Origin: Aplidium turbinatum
Taxonomy: Eukaryota > Chordata > Ascidiacea > Aplousobranchia > Polyclinidae
Length of the DNA: 64,000 nt
Assembly: GCA_918807975.1 (NCBI GenBank)
Contig: OU964918.1
Span: forward strand, 41,152,477 to 41,216,476
Direction of reading: 5' to 3'
Shown here: piece after piece, positions 31,534 to 42,461 of the stretch
Position numbering within the stretch: the stretch's first letter is position 1
Layout: each line of letters starts with the position of its first letter
The notes under the pieces: model-generated
Databases searched by the model: none
Told to the model about the DNA's origin: nothing
What the model saw: only the letters and a program-made list of their open reading frames with translations
Program-made: the position numbers and the translations under genes

Positions 31534-33640
31534 CCATTAAAAAAGCTCTAACTTTATTAGTCACATTCAGGGCTGCGATTTTTGCCTTTTTCGGTGACGA
31601 GGTCACTCGACACACGCCATTACTATTCGACAAACGCCGTGCCTTACGGAAAAAAAAAACGAAGAAAAAAGGAAAATAAAAAGGAAAAAAAAACTGAGAG
31701 AAGACTAAACGTTGTCAAGTCGAGGAACAATCGGGGGGGGGGCATCACGTGATGCAATCATAAGAGTGCTGACTTACGTAAACTTTCTTGCGCCAGGTAC
31801 TTCAAAGCAAGGTCTAAAAGTGACGCTTCACACGAGAAACTCCAAGGCGTCAGCGCCGCCATTTTGAACACTGCGGGAGAATGCTTTGATCGAAGTTCCA
31901 ACGCCTGGCATCAAACATTTCGCCACACACGTTTCGTGCTATTCGACACAACGGGTTTCTTTTATAGATAAAATAACCGAAGTAGGCTACTTTAATTGTC
32001 AACGTGTTTGCAAGTTTGTATTTATGTCTGACTTATGCACTTGTTGTTCCAAGCTTGCAGAAATGTTTTGCAATGTGAACAAGGAATAGTAGACAGATAA
32101 ACACGGTTGCAACTTGACTTCCATCCACTAAAAGGGTTTCTGTGATTACGTAATGGGCAATTTTGCATTCACAAAAGCACACAACCCAGCTGGCAAAACC
32201 CTTCGTTTTTACATTGATTCAACGTCTGCGGACGTTGAATCGAAAAAACGAGAAGCAAAAAATATACTAGAGTAGTCTATCACGAGTCACGACCGCACTG
32301 TTTGATTTGTAGTGATGTAATAATACCAAAAGTAGCAATACGCACGCTGTTACGTTAAATAACTCAGGGGGAAAAGTAAGTTAATTTTGGGTTGATTCAA
32401 CATTCGAGTCAGCACAAATCTATTTAATTTTCCTGGAAGGTTACATTGCGTAGCCAGACAGAAAAAATCATCATTTTTACATTGATTCAACGTCTACAGA
32501 CGTGAAGTTAATGCAAAAATAACGAATTTTGCTGCCTGCATAACAATGCCCAAGAAGAAGTTTACGTTTGTTTTACATTAATTCGACATCTAGTGACTTT
32601 GAATTATCATAAAATAATGTTAATTGTTCAACCAGGTACCGGTAACTAATTAATATCTCACTGCGAGATGATTGCCTCGATTTACGTTTACACTAACATA
32701 ATTTCGGCACAATTGAGATACTGCGAGCAAACACGAGTCTGTTTGATAAAGAACTAGCTGTCAGAATCGGAATCATAAGACGCTGTATGGGAGGATGAAG
32801 CTGTCGCATCGTCACTGGAATACTTGAAGACGCAAAACTGCCCGTTCATGAACGCGCAATGCCATATGATCAGAAGCATTATTTTTCTTTTCTGCCGAAG
32901 AACCGTTTATCTAATTTCGTATTACTTTTTTTACTTGACCCCGTAGCTTTTCTAATTCCGATTTGTTTCAGTCATAAAATTCTTTACAAATTTTGCAAAA
33001 TACCACACTAACTTTTCCTTCTGTTTGGTAATTATCAATCTATAGCAGGTAAATTCCACTTTTTAACTGTATCTTCTTTCACGATGATTTATATTCGCAA
33101 CGACACCGGTAAACAATAAGCATTCGATGAAAGAATAACATTTGCGTAACAATTAAGCCAGTATTCATAAGGTGGTAAACTTTTTACAGTTCACAAGAGC
33201 ATTGTCAGCGCATAAAATAGCGTGATGCTCTGGGCTACCGCCGTGTGACACGCGATGAAGAAGCGCATAAAATTTTGTTTGATTAAACATTAAAGCATAC
33301 GGCAATTGTCGCAGCAATCCAAGGTGTGTTGATTTGGCGACGGTGAGGTATGATGATGTGCGGTTACTTCAGCCAATTAGCCAATCTTTAAAAACATTGT
33401 GTTCTATTTCTCTTGCCTTCAATCGCACTTTTTCTGTTGGTCGTCACCGCTTCGAATTTTTATGTCTATTGTTGGAAGTTTTTACGTAATTTAACGAGGA
33501 AAGTAACCGCTCACACATTATTGGCCAATTTTTTAAAATATTGCGTGTTTTATTTTATTTTTTCTTGCCTTCAATCGCACTGCAGTATATAACCTGGTGA
33601 AATTTTATTTTGTATGTTATTCGCTCTGAGGATGCGCAAT
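31534..33640. other. Repeat-derived DNA, no gene
   Basis: Contains a direct copy (32260-32735) of the interior of the hAT at 23980-25348, a palindromic TTGATTCAACGTCTGCGGACG motif at about 32217, and a loose duplication of a CTTGCCTTCAATCGCAC segment near 33412 and 33567. A short minus-strand tail rich in serine and aspartate (DATASSSHTASYDSDSDS) at about 32756-32810 may be a coding fossil. Confidence 0.4.
32260..32735. repeat. Copy of hAT 23980-25348 interior
   Basis: Matches 24340-24755 in the same orientation, including CTAGAGTAGTCTATCACGA, TTAATTTTGGGTTGATTCAA and TTTCGGCACAATTGAGATAC. Neither terminus is present. Confidence 0.7.
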
Positions 33641-34079
33641 TTAGGGTGGGGTGAACCAAAAATTTTGCTTTGTCTCGTTGATATTTCTTGTGGAACAACA
33701 TAAAACGACCAGAAACCGAATTTGAGGAAATTTTGACCTTGGGAACCTACCCACTTTTTGGGTTGAAAATTCTGCCTTTTTCGAAAAATATGCAAAACAT
33801 ATGCTTATGAAAATAGAACTTTAAAGACACTTTTTTTGGCTATGTTCAATATACTATTTTACATTGCACTAATAATGACTTGGACTAGCTTCTAATACAA
33901 GTTTTGTTTAGGTTTTGAGATTCGATTGCTTTAATTGTTTTTGCAAAAACATGCAATTTTTTTCAAAAATCGAATACCCTTGCATTTTAAAATCAGTTTT
34001 GGGAATATAAAATGACAGTCATGCAAATCAATTGGATTCAACAGTCACTAATTCAATTGTAACACAAATATACTAGCAC

Positions 34080-34548
34080 TTGATTTTAGTGTTAACAGTA
34101 TCTACAAATGTGCTTGGCTGTAGTGCGCCTTTGTATCTGCAGCAGGAATCAGATTCCTGGAAGCTATACCAGCACGGATGAATCCATGTCTTCTATCAAA
34201 CCCACACACTTTGTACGATGCATCAGTCACCATTTTCACAATTCTTTCTACTGATTGGGAGTGGTTTGAATAGCTTTTCACTTCTATTTTGCTTTCACGA
34301 TATGAGATGATGTAATCAGATGTAATTGTGGTTGTGAAGATAGGTTCATAACATAAATATACGGTGATGTCGAATAATGGTTGGCCTCATAATTTATTGT
34401 TGGAACAACAAACTTCCGAACGGATCTATCACCAATATTTGCCCCATTGCGAATTTTCAATATTGCCATGACTGCATTTTCTCGAACTTTTCTGGTGTCA
34501 TCCGCAAGCATTGCCATTATCACATTTTCAGAGTGTGTTGCGGTCGTA
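34080..34548 (-). pseudogene. Unnamed transposon protein, C-terminal part (element 2)
   Basis: The minus strand gives HSENVIMAMLADDTRKV and SVRKFVVPTINYEANHY. After a decayed stretch come HSQSVERIVKMVTDASYKV and FDRRHGFIRAGIASRNLI. These are the same ordered blocks as in elements 1 and 4, with QSVER and RRHGFIR in place of QAVER and RRDGLIR. The 5' part was split off by the LINE insertion just upstream of HSENV. It carries more than one break. Confidence 0.65.
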
Positions 34549-34549
34549 G

Positions 34550-36720
34550 AAGTAACTACACTCCGTGTTAGGGATGCAGAGTGCGAGCGCCTCTACCAAT
34601 CTTTTGTTAGCTCTTCAGATGGTCAAACAACACCCTCAGCCGCCAAGGCTCTTCTGGAATGACTCGATGCAAAAAAAAAGAACGCTGGACAGAGACCATC
34701 CAATCTCTCGCACTCAAGCCGTACAGCGTAGAGCACACTCAATAACCTTACGGACGATCAAGACAATCACCCCGACAATGTCCCATTCCTGCTAATAAGA
34801 TCGCATTGCAGGTAATAAAAAATGGGATATATAAGCCGTGTAACCATATCTCCGATCGGTTTGTTACCAAAGAAGTGACAAAGCTTTGGGAGATCAACAC
34901 ACCAGACTAGGAGAGCATTTCTAGCTCCTTCTCACGGAGCGAATTCAATGCTGCCCTCAAGCACCTAAAACCAGGTAAGGCCTCTGGTCCAGGTAGGATA
35001 TGTCCAGAGCTTATCATGCACGCTGGTTATGTTCTAAAGTCCTGGTTATGCAATTTCCTGTCGTCCTGCCTGTGCCGGCTCAAGATTTCTAAAGTGTGGA
35101 GAAGATCTCTGGTCGTCGCAATCCCTAAGCCATTAAGCCAAACAAACCACTAGACGATGCAAATCGCCCCATTTCCTTGCTCTGCATCCCTTTCAAGATC
35201 CTTGAGAGACTGATCTACGCCCGTGTCGAACCAATAATTGACCCACTGTTTCCCAAAGAACAAGTTGGTTTCCGACACCGGAAGTCAACTGTAGACCAAG
35301 TCACACTACTAACTTAAGATATTGAGAAGAGCTTCTCGGCAAAAAAGAAAGCGGGGGCTGTTTTATCCACCTAACAGCAGCCTATGACACTGTTTGGCAC
35401 CGTGGCCTAGTCTACAAGCTACTCCGCCTACTCCCTGACAGGCACATGGTAAAAATGATCATGGAACTCATCCACAACAGGAGTTTTACCCTTGCCACCG
35501 GAAGCGGAAAACCAAGTAGACTGCGGCGACTCAAAAACGGTGTCCCACAGGGATCAGTCTTGGCTCCCCTCCTTTTCAACGTCTATACGCACGACCTACC
35601 ATCAACAACATCTGACAAATATGCATATGCTGATGACTTGGCCATTTTGTACTCTGCGAAAGACTGGCAATCATTACAAACGACGTTGAGCCAAGACATG
35701 ACGACCATATCTGGATACCTTCATCAATAGAAACTGAAGCTCAGCGAAAGTAAAACTGTGACGGCAGTCTTCCATGTCAACAACAGGGAGGCAAAACGTG
35801 ACCTGAAAGTGACCGTTAACGGCAAAATTCTGCCGCCCTGCCCAGAACCAACATACTTTGGGGTTACACTTGACAGGTCACTCACATACCGTCACCATTT
35901 ACAGTCACTACGCAAAAAGCTGACATCTCGCGTCGCCCTGCTGAGACGTCTGGCAGGCACAACTTGGGGTGCAGGTGCTGACACCTTACGCACTGCAACC
36001 CTGGCTCTGGTTCACTCCACTGCTGAATACTGCGCCCCTGCCTGGTGCCGCAGTGCCCACACCCGCCTCATCGACAGCCCAATCAACGACGCATTGTGAA
36101 CTGTGACTGAAGACTGAATGCCTGCGCCCAACTCCAACAGAGTACTTACCAATCCTTGCAGGCATCCAACCTGCTGAGCTCCGCCGAAAGGGAGCCATAA
36201 TACACCTGGCTCGCCGGGCGGGAGATCCTAACCACTTGCTCCATGCAAAACTCAACATCCCACCTCAGGAATCTCCCCGGCAACTAAAGTCAAGACACCC
36301 CTTTGTGCCAGCTGCTGTTGAATTACTACATCTATTCAGCGATCATGCCATCAGCGCAGCACACTTCATGGAAGATACTTGGAAAGCAGCGTGGTGCGCC
36401 ACCGACATCAAACTACATGGTTTTATACCCCACCCGGTGGCGCGCCCCCCTAGTATGGACCTGCCTCGGCCGACTTGAGTCAAGCTCAAAAGAATCCGAA
36501 CCGGAGTCGATCGCTTCCACTCCAACATGCACAAGTGGGGTCTGGCTCCCTCATCGGCCAGCGAATGCGGAGCGGAGGAACAAACTGCTGACCATGTCGT
36601 TCTCGAATGTCCCATCTACAAGGCACCAAATGGAACGCATGGTATAGCAACGCTGAACGAAGCTACACTCACCTGGCTTTCCACCACCTGTCCTGAAATT
36701 TGATCTAGTTTCAAACGAAA
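34550..36720 (+). mobile_element. LINE with Jockey/I-like reverse transcriptase
   Basis: Plus-strand pieces in order: FNAALKHLKPGKASGPG, EQVGFRHRKSTVDQVTLLT, the NGVPQGSVLAPLLFNVYTHD block, KYAYADDLAIL (catalytic YADD), TYFGVTLDRSLTYRHHLQSL, LVHSTAEYCAPAWCRSAHTR and a C-terminal SRHPFVPAAVELLHLF segment. The endonuclease is not recognised, so the copy is probably 5'-truncated. There are several frame changes and stops. The longest clean pieces are 35446-35727 and 35758-36099. The clade is assigned from memory of the motifs only. Confidence 0.8.
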
Positions 36721-37381
36721 GAAGACCGTCTGTATCAAATTGTCAGACAATCACAAAAGGGTAAACGGCTATTCGACGCGGCACTTTTTCGACGAGGCCC
36801 TATTCGACGAGGAAACTATTGAATGCGGGAATTATTGGCCTATACAAAACTAGATAGTGTAACTTTTGACTTTGGTAAATTTTTAGAAAAAATCCAAGAT
36901 TTTTACACTTTTTATGATTCATTTCCCTACTTTAATTTGCATCTATTGGCCCCATATTGGGAAAAACACATAAGTAAACTAATAGTTTTAGGTATAAAAG
37001 AAATATTACAATATTATATCAACTTTAAATAATGCGAAAAAAACTTTGAAATTTTAGGGATATTTTGAAATATTATGAAATTTCAACTCAAAAAGTGGGT
37101 AGGTTCCTGTTGTCAAAAATCGCTGAAATTTTTTGTGTGATGTTTTCTCAAACCTCCACAAGAAATATCTGCGAGAGAATGCTCAAATCCAAAATTAGTA
37201 CTTTTTCACCCCACCCTAAATTGCGCATTGTCATGGTGCGCGAAACGTCAGTGAAGCAATAAACCATCTTGTTTGTTGTTAATTTTACTTTCAATTTCAT
37301 CAGATGAACGTAGCAACTAGTGCTAGAAACGATAATTGTCCTGATGAACACCCAAACTTTTCAGTATTCAATGTTTAGTAT

Positions 37382-38825
37382 GTTACACTACGGGACACAT
37401 TTTCCTTGCATTATTTAATTCAAAACAAACGAACGAATTCAAGAACAAAACGAAAAATTCACAGCAACTTATGTATCAAATAACATTCTGTGTTAGTCAG
37501 TGTGTATGCATTTATGCACTTGTAAAGGCATTATGCACCAAGTTCTGATATTTGCTTCCAGGTAAACTGTAAATAATCCTATCAGCACCTGCCATCAGCT
37601 CAGGCTCCACTGTTTTAGCCAAAATACCCTTTAGGTTTATCACTCCAATATCATCATCCTCTGGATATTGATAGCGATTAGGTCCACACGATGTTGGATA
37701 CTTAACTCGTATCCTTCCTTCAGATTTAAGGTGTGTCAAAACCTTCCCTACACAGAAATTTTTGTCATAAATTACCGCAACCCATGAGTTTTCAATTTTG
37801 TCATCTTCGTCTCTTTCATTTTGAAAATCAGTAGTTTGATGATTTGTTGACGAGAGATGATTTAGAATTGGTTCTTGCTGTTCCAATGTTATTTGATGGG
37901 CTTTTCTAATTCCATTCAAGGCAGGTTCTGCATCAAATTTTCCCTTCCACTCCTCTTTCTTTATTGTTTCTGTAATTTCATCTTTAGTAGTTTTTATGAT
38001 TTTGATTTTAGAATCTTTATTGACCTGGGCAGCAATCACCAAAGAATCTAGGTCATGTACGATAATTCGTCTGGATATGACAAGATCATAAACCGCCCGC
38101 TTCACACTCCCACCAAGTTCTCGTAATTATCCTTTTCTCGATGATTGCGGAAGTGGTTTTCTTGTTCTTGAGATAGCCTTATTGCTTGCAGAATCTGTCT
38201 TATATTGCGATGTTGGTGTTATTGGTATTGCCGTGTTTTCTGCATTATGCTCATTTGAATTTTTTGCTTTCCTCTGGTTTGCTTTCCTTATCCTTTCATA
38301 CTCTCTCCTCTGTTCTCTCAGTTTATGCTGTTCATCCGTATTAAGTGTTGATTCCTTTATTTTTCTCTTGTTCCTGTATTTCTGGACTTCCAATTTCTAG
38401 TCTTTTTTAAACTTTTCTAGGTCTGCACTCTGCAGCCTTCTTTTCACGACATTTTTTTATCCTATCTGCCCCTGAAGTAGGCATTGTTGTCTAAAACATG
38501 GTTAATATTGTTAATTTACTGATTCTGATTCAATTAAAATCATTCTAAGTTGTTAACTGAAATTCATATCTAGAGTGTGAATGTAAATATTGCATTGAAG
38601 GTCATGTTACACTACGGGACATAACAAATAGTTACACTACGGGACACAATTATTTCTCATTATTCAAGGCAGTAGGTTTTTTTCAAATCTGTTAATATTG
38701 TTACACAATGGTATAACTAGTATGCTTGTTAGACTGCAAACTTTTTTTTTTCTCTAACCGAGTTATATTTTGAAATATAAAGAAATTTGTGAAAAAAATC
38801 AACATTTTGTTACACTACCGGACAT
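37382..38825. repeat. Four direct copies of GTTACACTACGGGACA
   Basis: Copies at 37382-37398, 38606-38622, 38631-38647 and 38809-38825 (the last with CCGG for CGGG) are all in the same orientation. One lies downstream and three lie upstream of the decayed minus-strand gene at 37512-38485. Confidence 0.8.
37512..38485 (-). pseudogene. Decayed repeat-type gene with basic N-terminus
   Basis: The minus strand starts MPTSGADRIKKCREKKAAE. After a frame change it continues through a very basic Lys/Arg/Glu-rich stretch (REQRREYERIRKANQRKAKN) to a TRKPLPQSSRK box. After one in-frame stop it runs on in the same frame for 197 residues, ending in a globular part with ENSWVAVIYDKNFCVGKVL and YPEDDDIGVINLKGILAK. 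I recognise the layout (basic coil, LP.SPRK-like box, C-terminal WVAV..D..vG.V domain) from repeat-associated proteins of invertebrates but have no family name. The flanking 16-bp motif copies suggest a mobile element. A function cannot be assigned. Confidence 0.55.
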
Positions 38826-39123
38826 CAGAGTTAGGTTGATTTTGGGAACCATAATGTGATGCTATGTTATAGCACCAGTGCAAGTTAAAAAAAGAAGCTG
38901 CAAATACATTAGTTTGTGTCACTGTAGCCCAAAAAATATTTAAATTTACTCATAAATTGACCGCTATATCACTTGGCGAAAACAAGGCATTTTGTACAAC
39001 ATACTCAACAACATTTCCTCATTGGTAAATAAGGCTAAAAATTTGTGTTCAGAATGTAGAAATTTGAACAATAAAGTACACAGTGTGAAACTGTAAAGCA
39101 ACACGATTCCAAAAATGTATAAC

Positions 39124-39409
39124 AGATACCCATTTGACAACTTTCAAAAATTTACCAAGTTTCCTCTCCCATATGATTTTGCCCATTGAACATCTTGTGA
39201 GAAAGGACTCTGAAAAGAATGTTTACTGGGTACATGCAGAAAAACCAGTTGATGACAAAGTTGATGTAGAACAGATCCTTACAAATGAAAATGGAAAAAG
39301 GCTTATTATTACAGGAAAGTGGGACTTCGGTAGAACAAACAAATTATGTTTGAAAAATGCCAAAGAAATCGAAGCTCTATTCAACAAAGCAAAACCTACC
39401 TTCTAAGTG
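39124..39409 (+). CDS. Possible orphan coding exon
   Basis: A frame opens behind a plausible splice acceptor (TGTATAACAG, about 39124) and reads DTHLTTFKNLPSFLSHMI, then a hydrophilic segment with YWVHAEKPVDDKVDVEQIL and ITGKWDFGRTNKLCL, ending KAKPTF and a stop. AATAAA follows about 70 nt later (39479). Composition looks protein-like, but no domain is recognised and no upstream exon was found. It may belong to the neighbouring decayed repeat gene or be chance. Confidence 0.3.
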
Positions 39410-39419
39410 TATTAATATC

Positions 39420-40300
39420 ATGCGCAATTGCTGATCTAAATATCAGTAATAATGAACATAATTCTGATATGCATAAACAATAAACATTCATTATGGCAAC
39501 ATAGAAATATTGGGACACATCAGAGGTGAATATTCTTCTCAAAACACCTGATATAATCCCCTGCTAATCTCTCAATCTCCCCCTACCAATATAATAAACA
39601 AACAAAGAAAGAGTCAAATACAAACCCTTGAATTTCCACATGCATTGGGGAAGAACATTCACCCCTGGGACACAACACTGACTATAGTCTATTCTTGTGC
39701 TCAATGTACTGTGTACATATATATTATGTGAGTTAATTATGTGCTATGTAATGAAGCAAATTTTCAAATTCTCGCATGTATATAATACCATAAATGGCAC
39801 CATTTGGCCATTTCAAGAGCTTTTTCACTTTTTCTTGCACCAAAGTGTTTGCATTTATTCTGACCATCCCACACGAGGGCTTAAAATACTGGAAATGGGA
39901 TGTGGGGGGCACAGCAAGAAGATTTTTACAATAATTTTTTTTTCGAGGGGTATTTTTTCAGTATTTTTGGAAGAAAAATCAAGTTTTGGCCACTTTCTAC
40001 TTGAGATAGATGATTTTAACCACCAAAAATGGATTCATTGCTAAAAAATGAGTAGGAATACACTTTTAAATCAACTGATTCCCTCAACTGTGTCAGATTT
40101 TATATCCAAAATTAATTTTTATGAAAAAATTCCCTTGCTGGGGTCAAAAATCACATTTTTTACCCCTAATGAATGGTTTTTCAATATTTTGACCTAAAAT
40201 TTGGTATACAGCCTAGATTTAGTATATCTATCAAAATAAAATTGGATATACTATTTTTTGGGTACCCCCCCTCTGGTCTCACGCCCCTAATATAACTATA
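39420..40300. other. No recognisable feature
   Basis: AT-rich DNA between candidate exons. No repeats with ends, no splice-supported exon. Confidence 0.35.
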
Positions 40301-40307
40301 CATTTAG

Positions 40308-40496
40308 GTGCAAAAAGCAAAGATCGTGGAATTGGAACAAAAAAATGCTATTTTGCATTTGCGCCTCTCTGCAGCAATACAATTATCACAAACCAGCTAT
40401 GAGCAAAGAGATTCATATTGCACCCAATTAAAAGATGATCATTTAAGAAAAACACATTTGAAAAAAAAGTTACAGTTTCTTGAAAGTGAAATCAAG
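40308..40496 (+). CDS. Candidate coiled-coil exon of an unidentified gene
   Basis: Sixty-three codons, phase 0 at both ends, lie between an acceptor (TATACATTTAG) and a donor (GTGAGC). The product, beginning VQKAKIVELEQKNAILHLRL and ending LKKKLQFLESEIK, has heptad-like leucine spacing and no proline, typical of a parallel coiled coil. Possible downstream exons are a 25-nt one at 40631-40655 (AAKVLLNE), a terminal one at 41763-41852, and a phase-0 one at 59733-59879. Linking any of these is inference. It could be host sequence that survived between repeats. No family was recognised. Confidence 0.45.
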
Positions 40497-40499
40497 GTG

Positions 40500-41762
40500 A
40501 GCATTAAATTGAGGTTAGAAGTTGCACGGTTTGGTAAAGTTATGTTCTACATTTATTTTTCATATTTTATATTAATTTTATAATAAATTCTCTTTTTATA
40601 TTTATGGCAATTATTGTGTTTATTTTAGGCAGCTAAGGTATTGTTAAATGAAAGTAAGCATAGCCTACTTTAAGAGGTTTTAGTTCTAGAGTTATTCTAA
40701 CATAAAAAAATTTCTGAATACACTTTTGAGCATATGGTTTTGCAATGTAGGTTGTGCATTGTGCATCTTCGAAAAATTGACCATGCACTAATAAGAAATT
40801 GCAAAACATTTTATCTAGAAAATCATGAAAGACAGTCAACCTCGGTTAATCAGACCACATTGGAACCAAGTCAAATTGGTCTGATTAAGTGGGAAACAAA
40901 TTTGGTTTACCTTGATAACCCAATAATCCCCACTAACAATACTAATAATTCCTTTCTGATGTTAATCAGGCCACATTGGAACCAATTCATATTTGTCTGA
41001 TTAAGTATATGTATATTTGGTATACGGTCATTCAACTTTTTACAAGCATTTTTATTGCAAAGCATTCATTCATTCAGTACTGCATCATAGTTGCTGAAAT
41101 GCTTTAATGGCTGTTTTTGATGACTTATATATATAACAACTGTATTTTTTTTTGCTTTCTTTTCAAAATAGTATTTGTAAAAGGTAGCCCTATAACTAAA
41201 ATCAAAAGTCTTGAAAAGGTAAATTCATAAAGCACATATTTACACAAAAGCAAAAACGTTATCCATATGCCTATTTTTTATGGAAAGTTGGTCCGTTTAA
41301 GTGGGGTGGTGGAGGTACAATTAGGTAGGAAAAGTTGTACAGAAAAATAGAATTAGATTCGGGACCTTCATAAAATAATTTGAATAAATGGGGGTGTACT
41401 GATTGATTGATTGGTGTTTATTTTGTTGTGCATATAAATACACACCTTCATTAAGCAAATATAAACAATCACATAGAATGTGTGGGTACTCCAACAGGTG
41501 GCTGCGAAGGTACCTGGAAGATCTTCTAGTCAAGCAGCCACCCTCAACAAAAAAGGTAACAAATTAAACATAACAAAAGCAAACAAAGAGTCAAAGCAAA
41601 AGAATTGAAACATAAGTTTATAGTCATTCCCCTAAACACAAATTTTTTTTTTGAAGCACGAAGTATTTTTCATCACCCACTCTTTATTTCTGAAGATATT
41701 TTTTTTTGGTGGTAATCAACTTCTAGCTACTTGCGTCTACCTCACAAAACCATTTATTTTAG
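40500..41762. other. Intron-like DNA with repeat fragments
   Basis: Contains two near copies of a TTAATCAGRCCACATTGGAA segment (40845-40895 and 40962-41005). The first begins CAGTCAACCTCGGTTAATC, like a pogo/Tigger terminus. An ATTG-repeat retroelement tail lies near 41400. Confidence 0.35.
41395..41545 (-). repeat. Retroelement 3' tail with TTGA repeats
   Basis: The minus strand ends AACAAAATAAACACCAATCA with further AATC units. The body upstream on that strand (GTGGCTGCTTGACTAGAAG...) is not seen elsewhere in the window. Confidence 0.35.
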
Positions 41763-41852
41763 GCGAAAACTCCATCAGCTTCGGAAATATGGAAGAAGAT
41801 CGTGAATTGGGAGCAGGATTTTCGTGGAAGGGGAGAAATCCCTAATGCGTAA
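41763..41852 (+). CDS. Candidate terminal exon
   Basis: Behind a strong acceptor (CCATTTATTTTAG), phase 0 reads AKTPSASEIWKKIVNWEQDF then RGRGEIPNA and a stop. The alternative phase reads ENSISFGNMEEDRELGAGF and also ends in a stop. Two open phases lower confidence. It could end the coiled-coil gene at 40308-40496. Confidence 0.3.
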   Translation, partial: AKTPSASEIWKKIVNWEQDFRGRGEIPNA

Positions 41853-42461
41853 ATGTGCAATTGGGGAAATTCGTGGATACAACAAATCTTTCAATTGCAT
41901 GTTTATTTTGGAATAAATTTGCTTCCATTTGGCATGGTTAGCTCCTGCATACCTACTAATTATTTTCACATAGTTTCATCCGAAAAAAAAAACAAACCTT
42001 GGCGTAATGGATCCCGTAAACGATGTTGGTCTGTAGGAAAATATGTATAAATTACCGCGGATCCGCAATTTTCCTAATTCTTATTTATTTAGTGAAAAAA
42101 ATATCAATCCAAACATTTTAAAGACTTGAGAACACAATAGCAGTGATGACATTACTCATCAATTGATTGATTGAATCTTTATCCTCGGACTGGGAAAGCT
42201 TCTTGCAAAGCTTAATTCTGGCAGTTTTGCATACTTGTAGAAGCTGTAGCGCACCCAGCATGGGGCTAGGGGGCTCAAGCCCCCCCAAACCAGCCACCAA
42301 AAATGAAGCTTTTGTATGTTTTCTATTTAACTTATACCTTTTTCTTACAGGTTAGATATGAATAAGACACAAAACAACAGAGCTGAGCATTATAACAATA
42401 TATTTTACATATATATATACAAATAGTTTTACCAGTCTAACGTTTTCAGCTTAACTTAAGC
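41853..42461. other. Repeat fragments
   Basis: Holds a TGATTGATTGAATC retroelement tail at about 42163 and one end of a MITE, TAGCGCACCCAGCATGGGG (42249), whose type of end recurs as CTGGGTGCGCTACTG at 49624-49638. No gene was seen. Confidence 0.35.

Larger units (their letters stand above)
33642..37218 (-). mobile_element. TAG...CTA transposon, element 2, with LINE inside
   Basis: Ends TAGGGTGGGGTGAA / TTCACCCCACCCTA with diverged long arms (shared GGAACCTACCCACTTTTTG). No clean 8-bp duplication: the flanks ATGCGCAATT and AATTGCGCAT are inverted copies sharing TGCGCA. A LINE occupies about 34550-36720. The flanking sequence (CTGAGGATGCGC, then GCGCGAAACGTCAGTGAAGC) resembles the terminal repeat of a Penelope-like element, so element 2 may have landed in one. 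Confidence 0.75.

Noticed and set aside
31886-32089. 67-codon plus frame as a small secreted or cysteine-rich protein
   Set aside because: No signal peptide, and it lies among repeat fragments with no support from a second copy.
36303-36647. Overlapping open frames on both strands near 36.0-36.6 kb as separate genes
   Set aside because: They are alternative frames of the LINE's C-terminal region.
33631-37228. Ten-base extension of inverted repeats (ATGCGCAATT) as true termini of element 2
   Set aside because: The other three elements end at TAG...CTA. The extra symmetry is more likely from the target, which shares a TGCGCA core.
40845-41310. Complete pogo/Tigger element
   Set aside because: One plausible CAGTCAACCTCGGTTAATC end and a weak GTTTAAGTGGGG stretch, but no transposase, no clear partner end and no TA duplication could be fixed.
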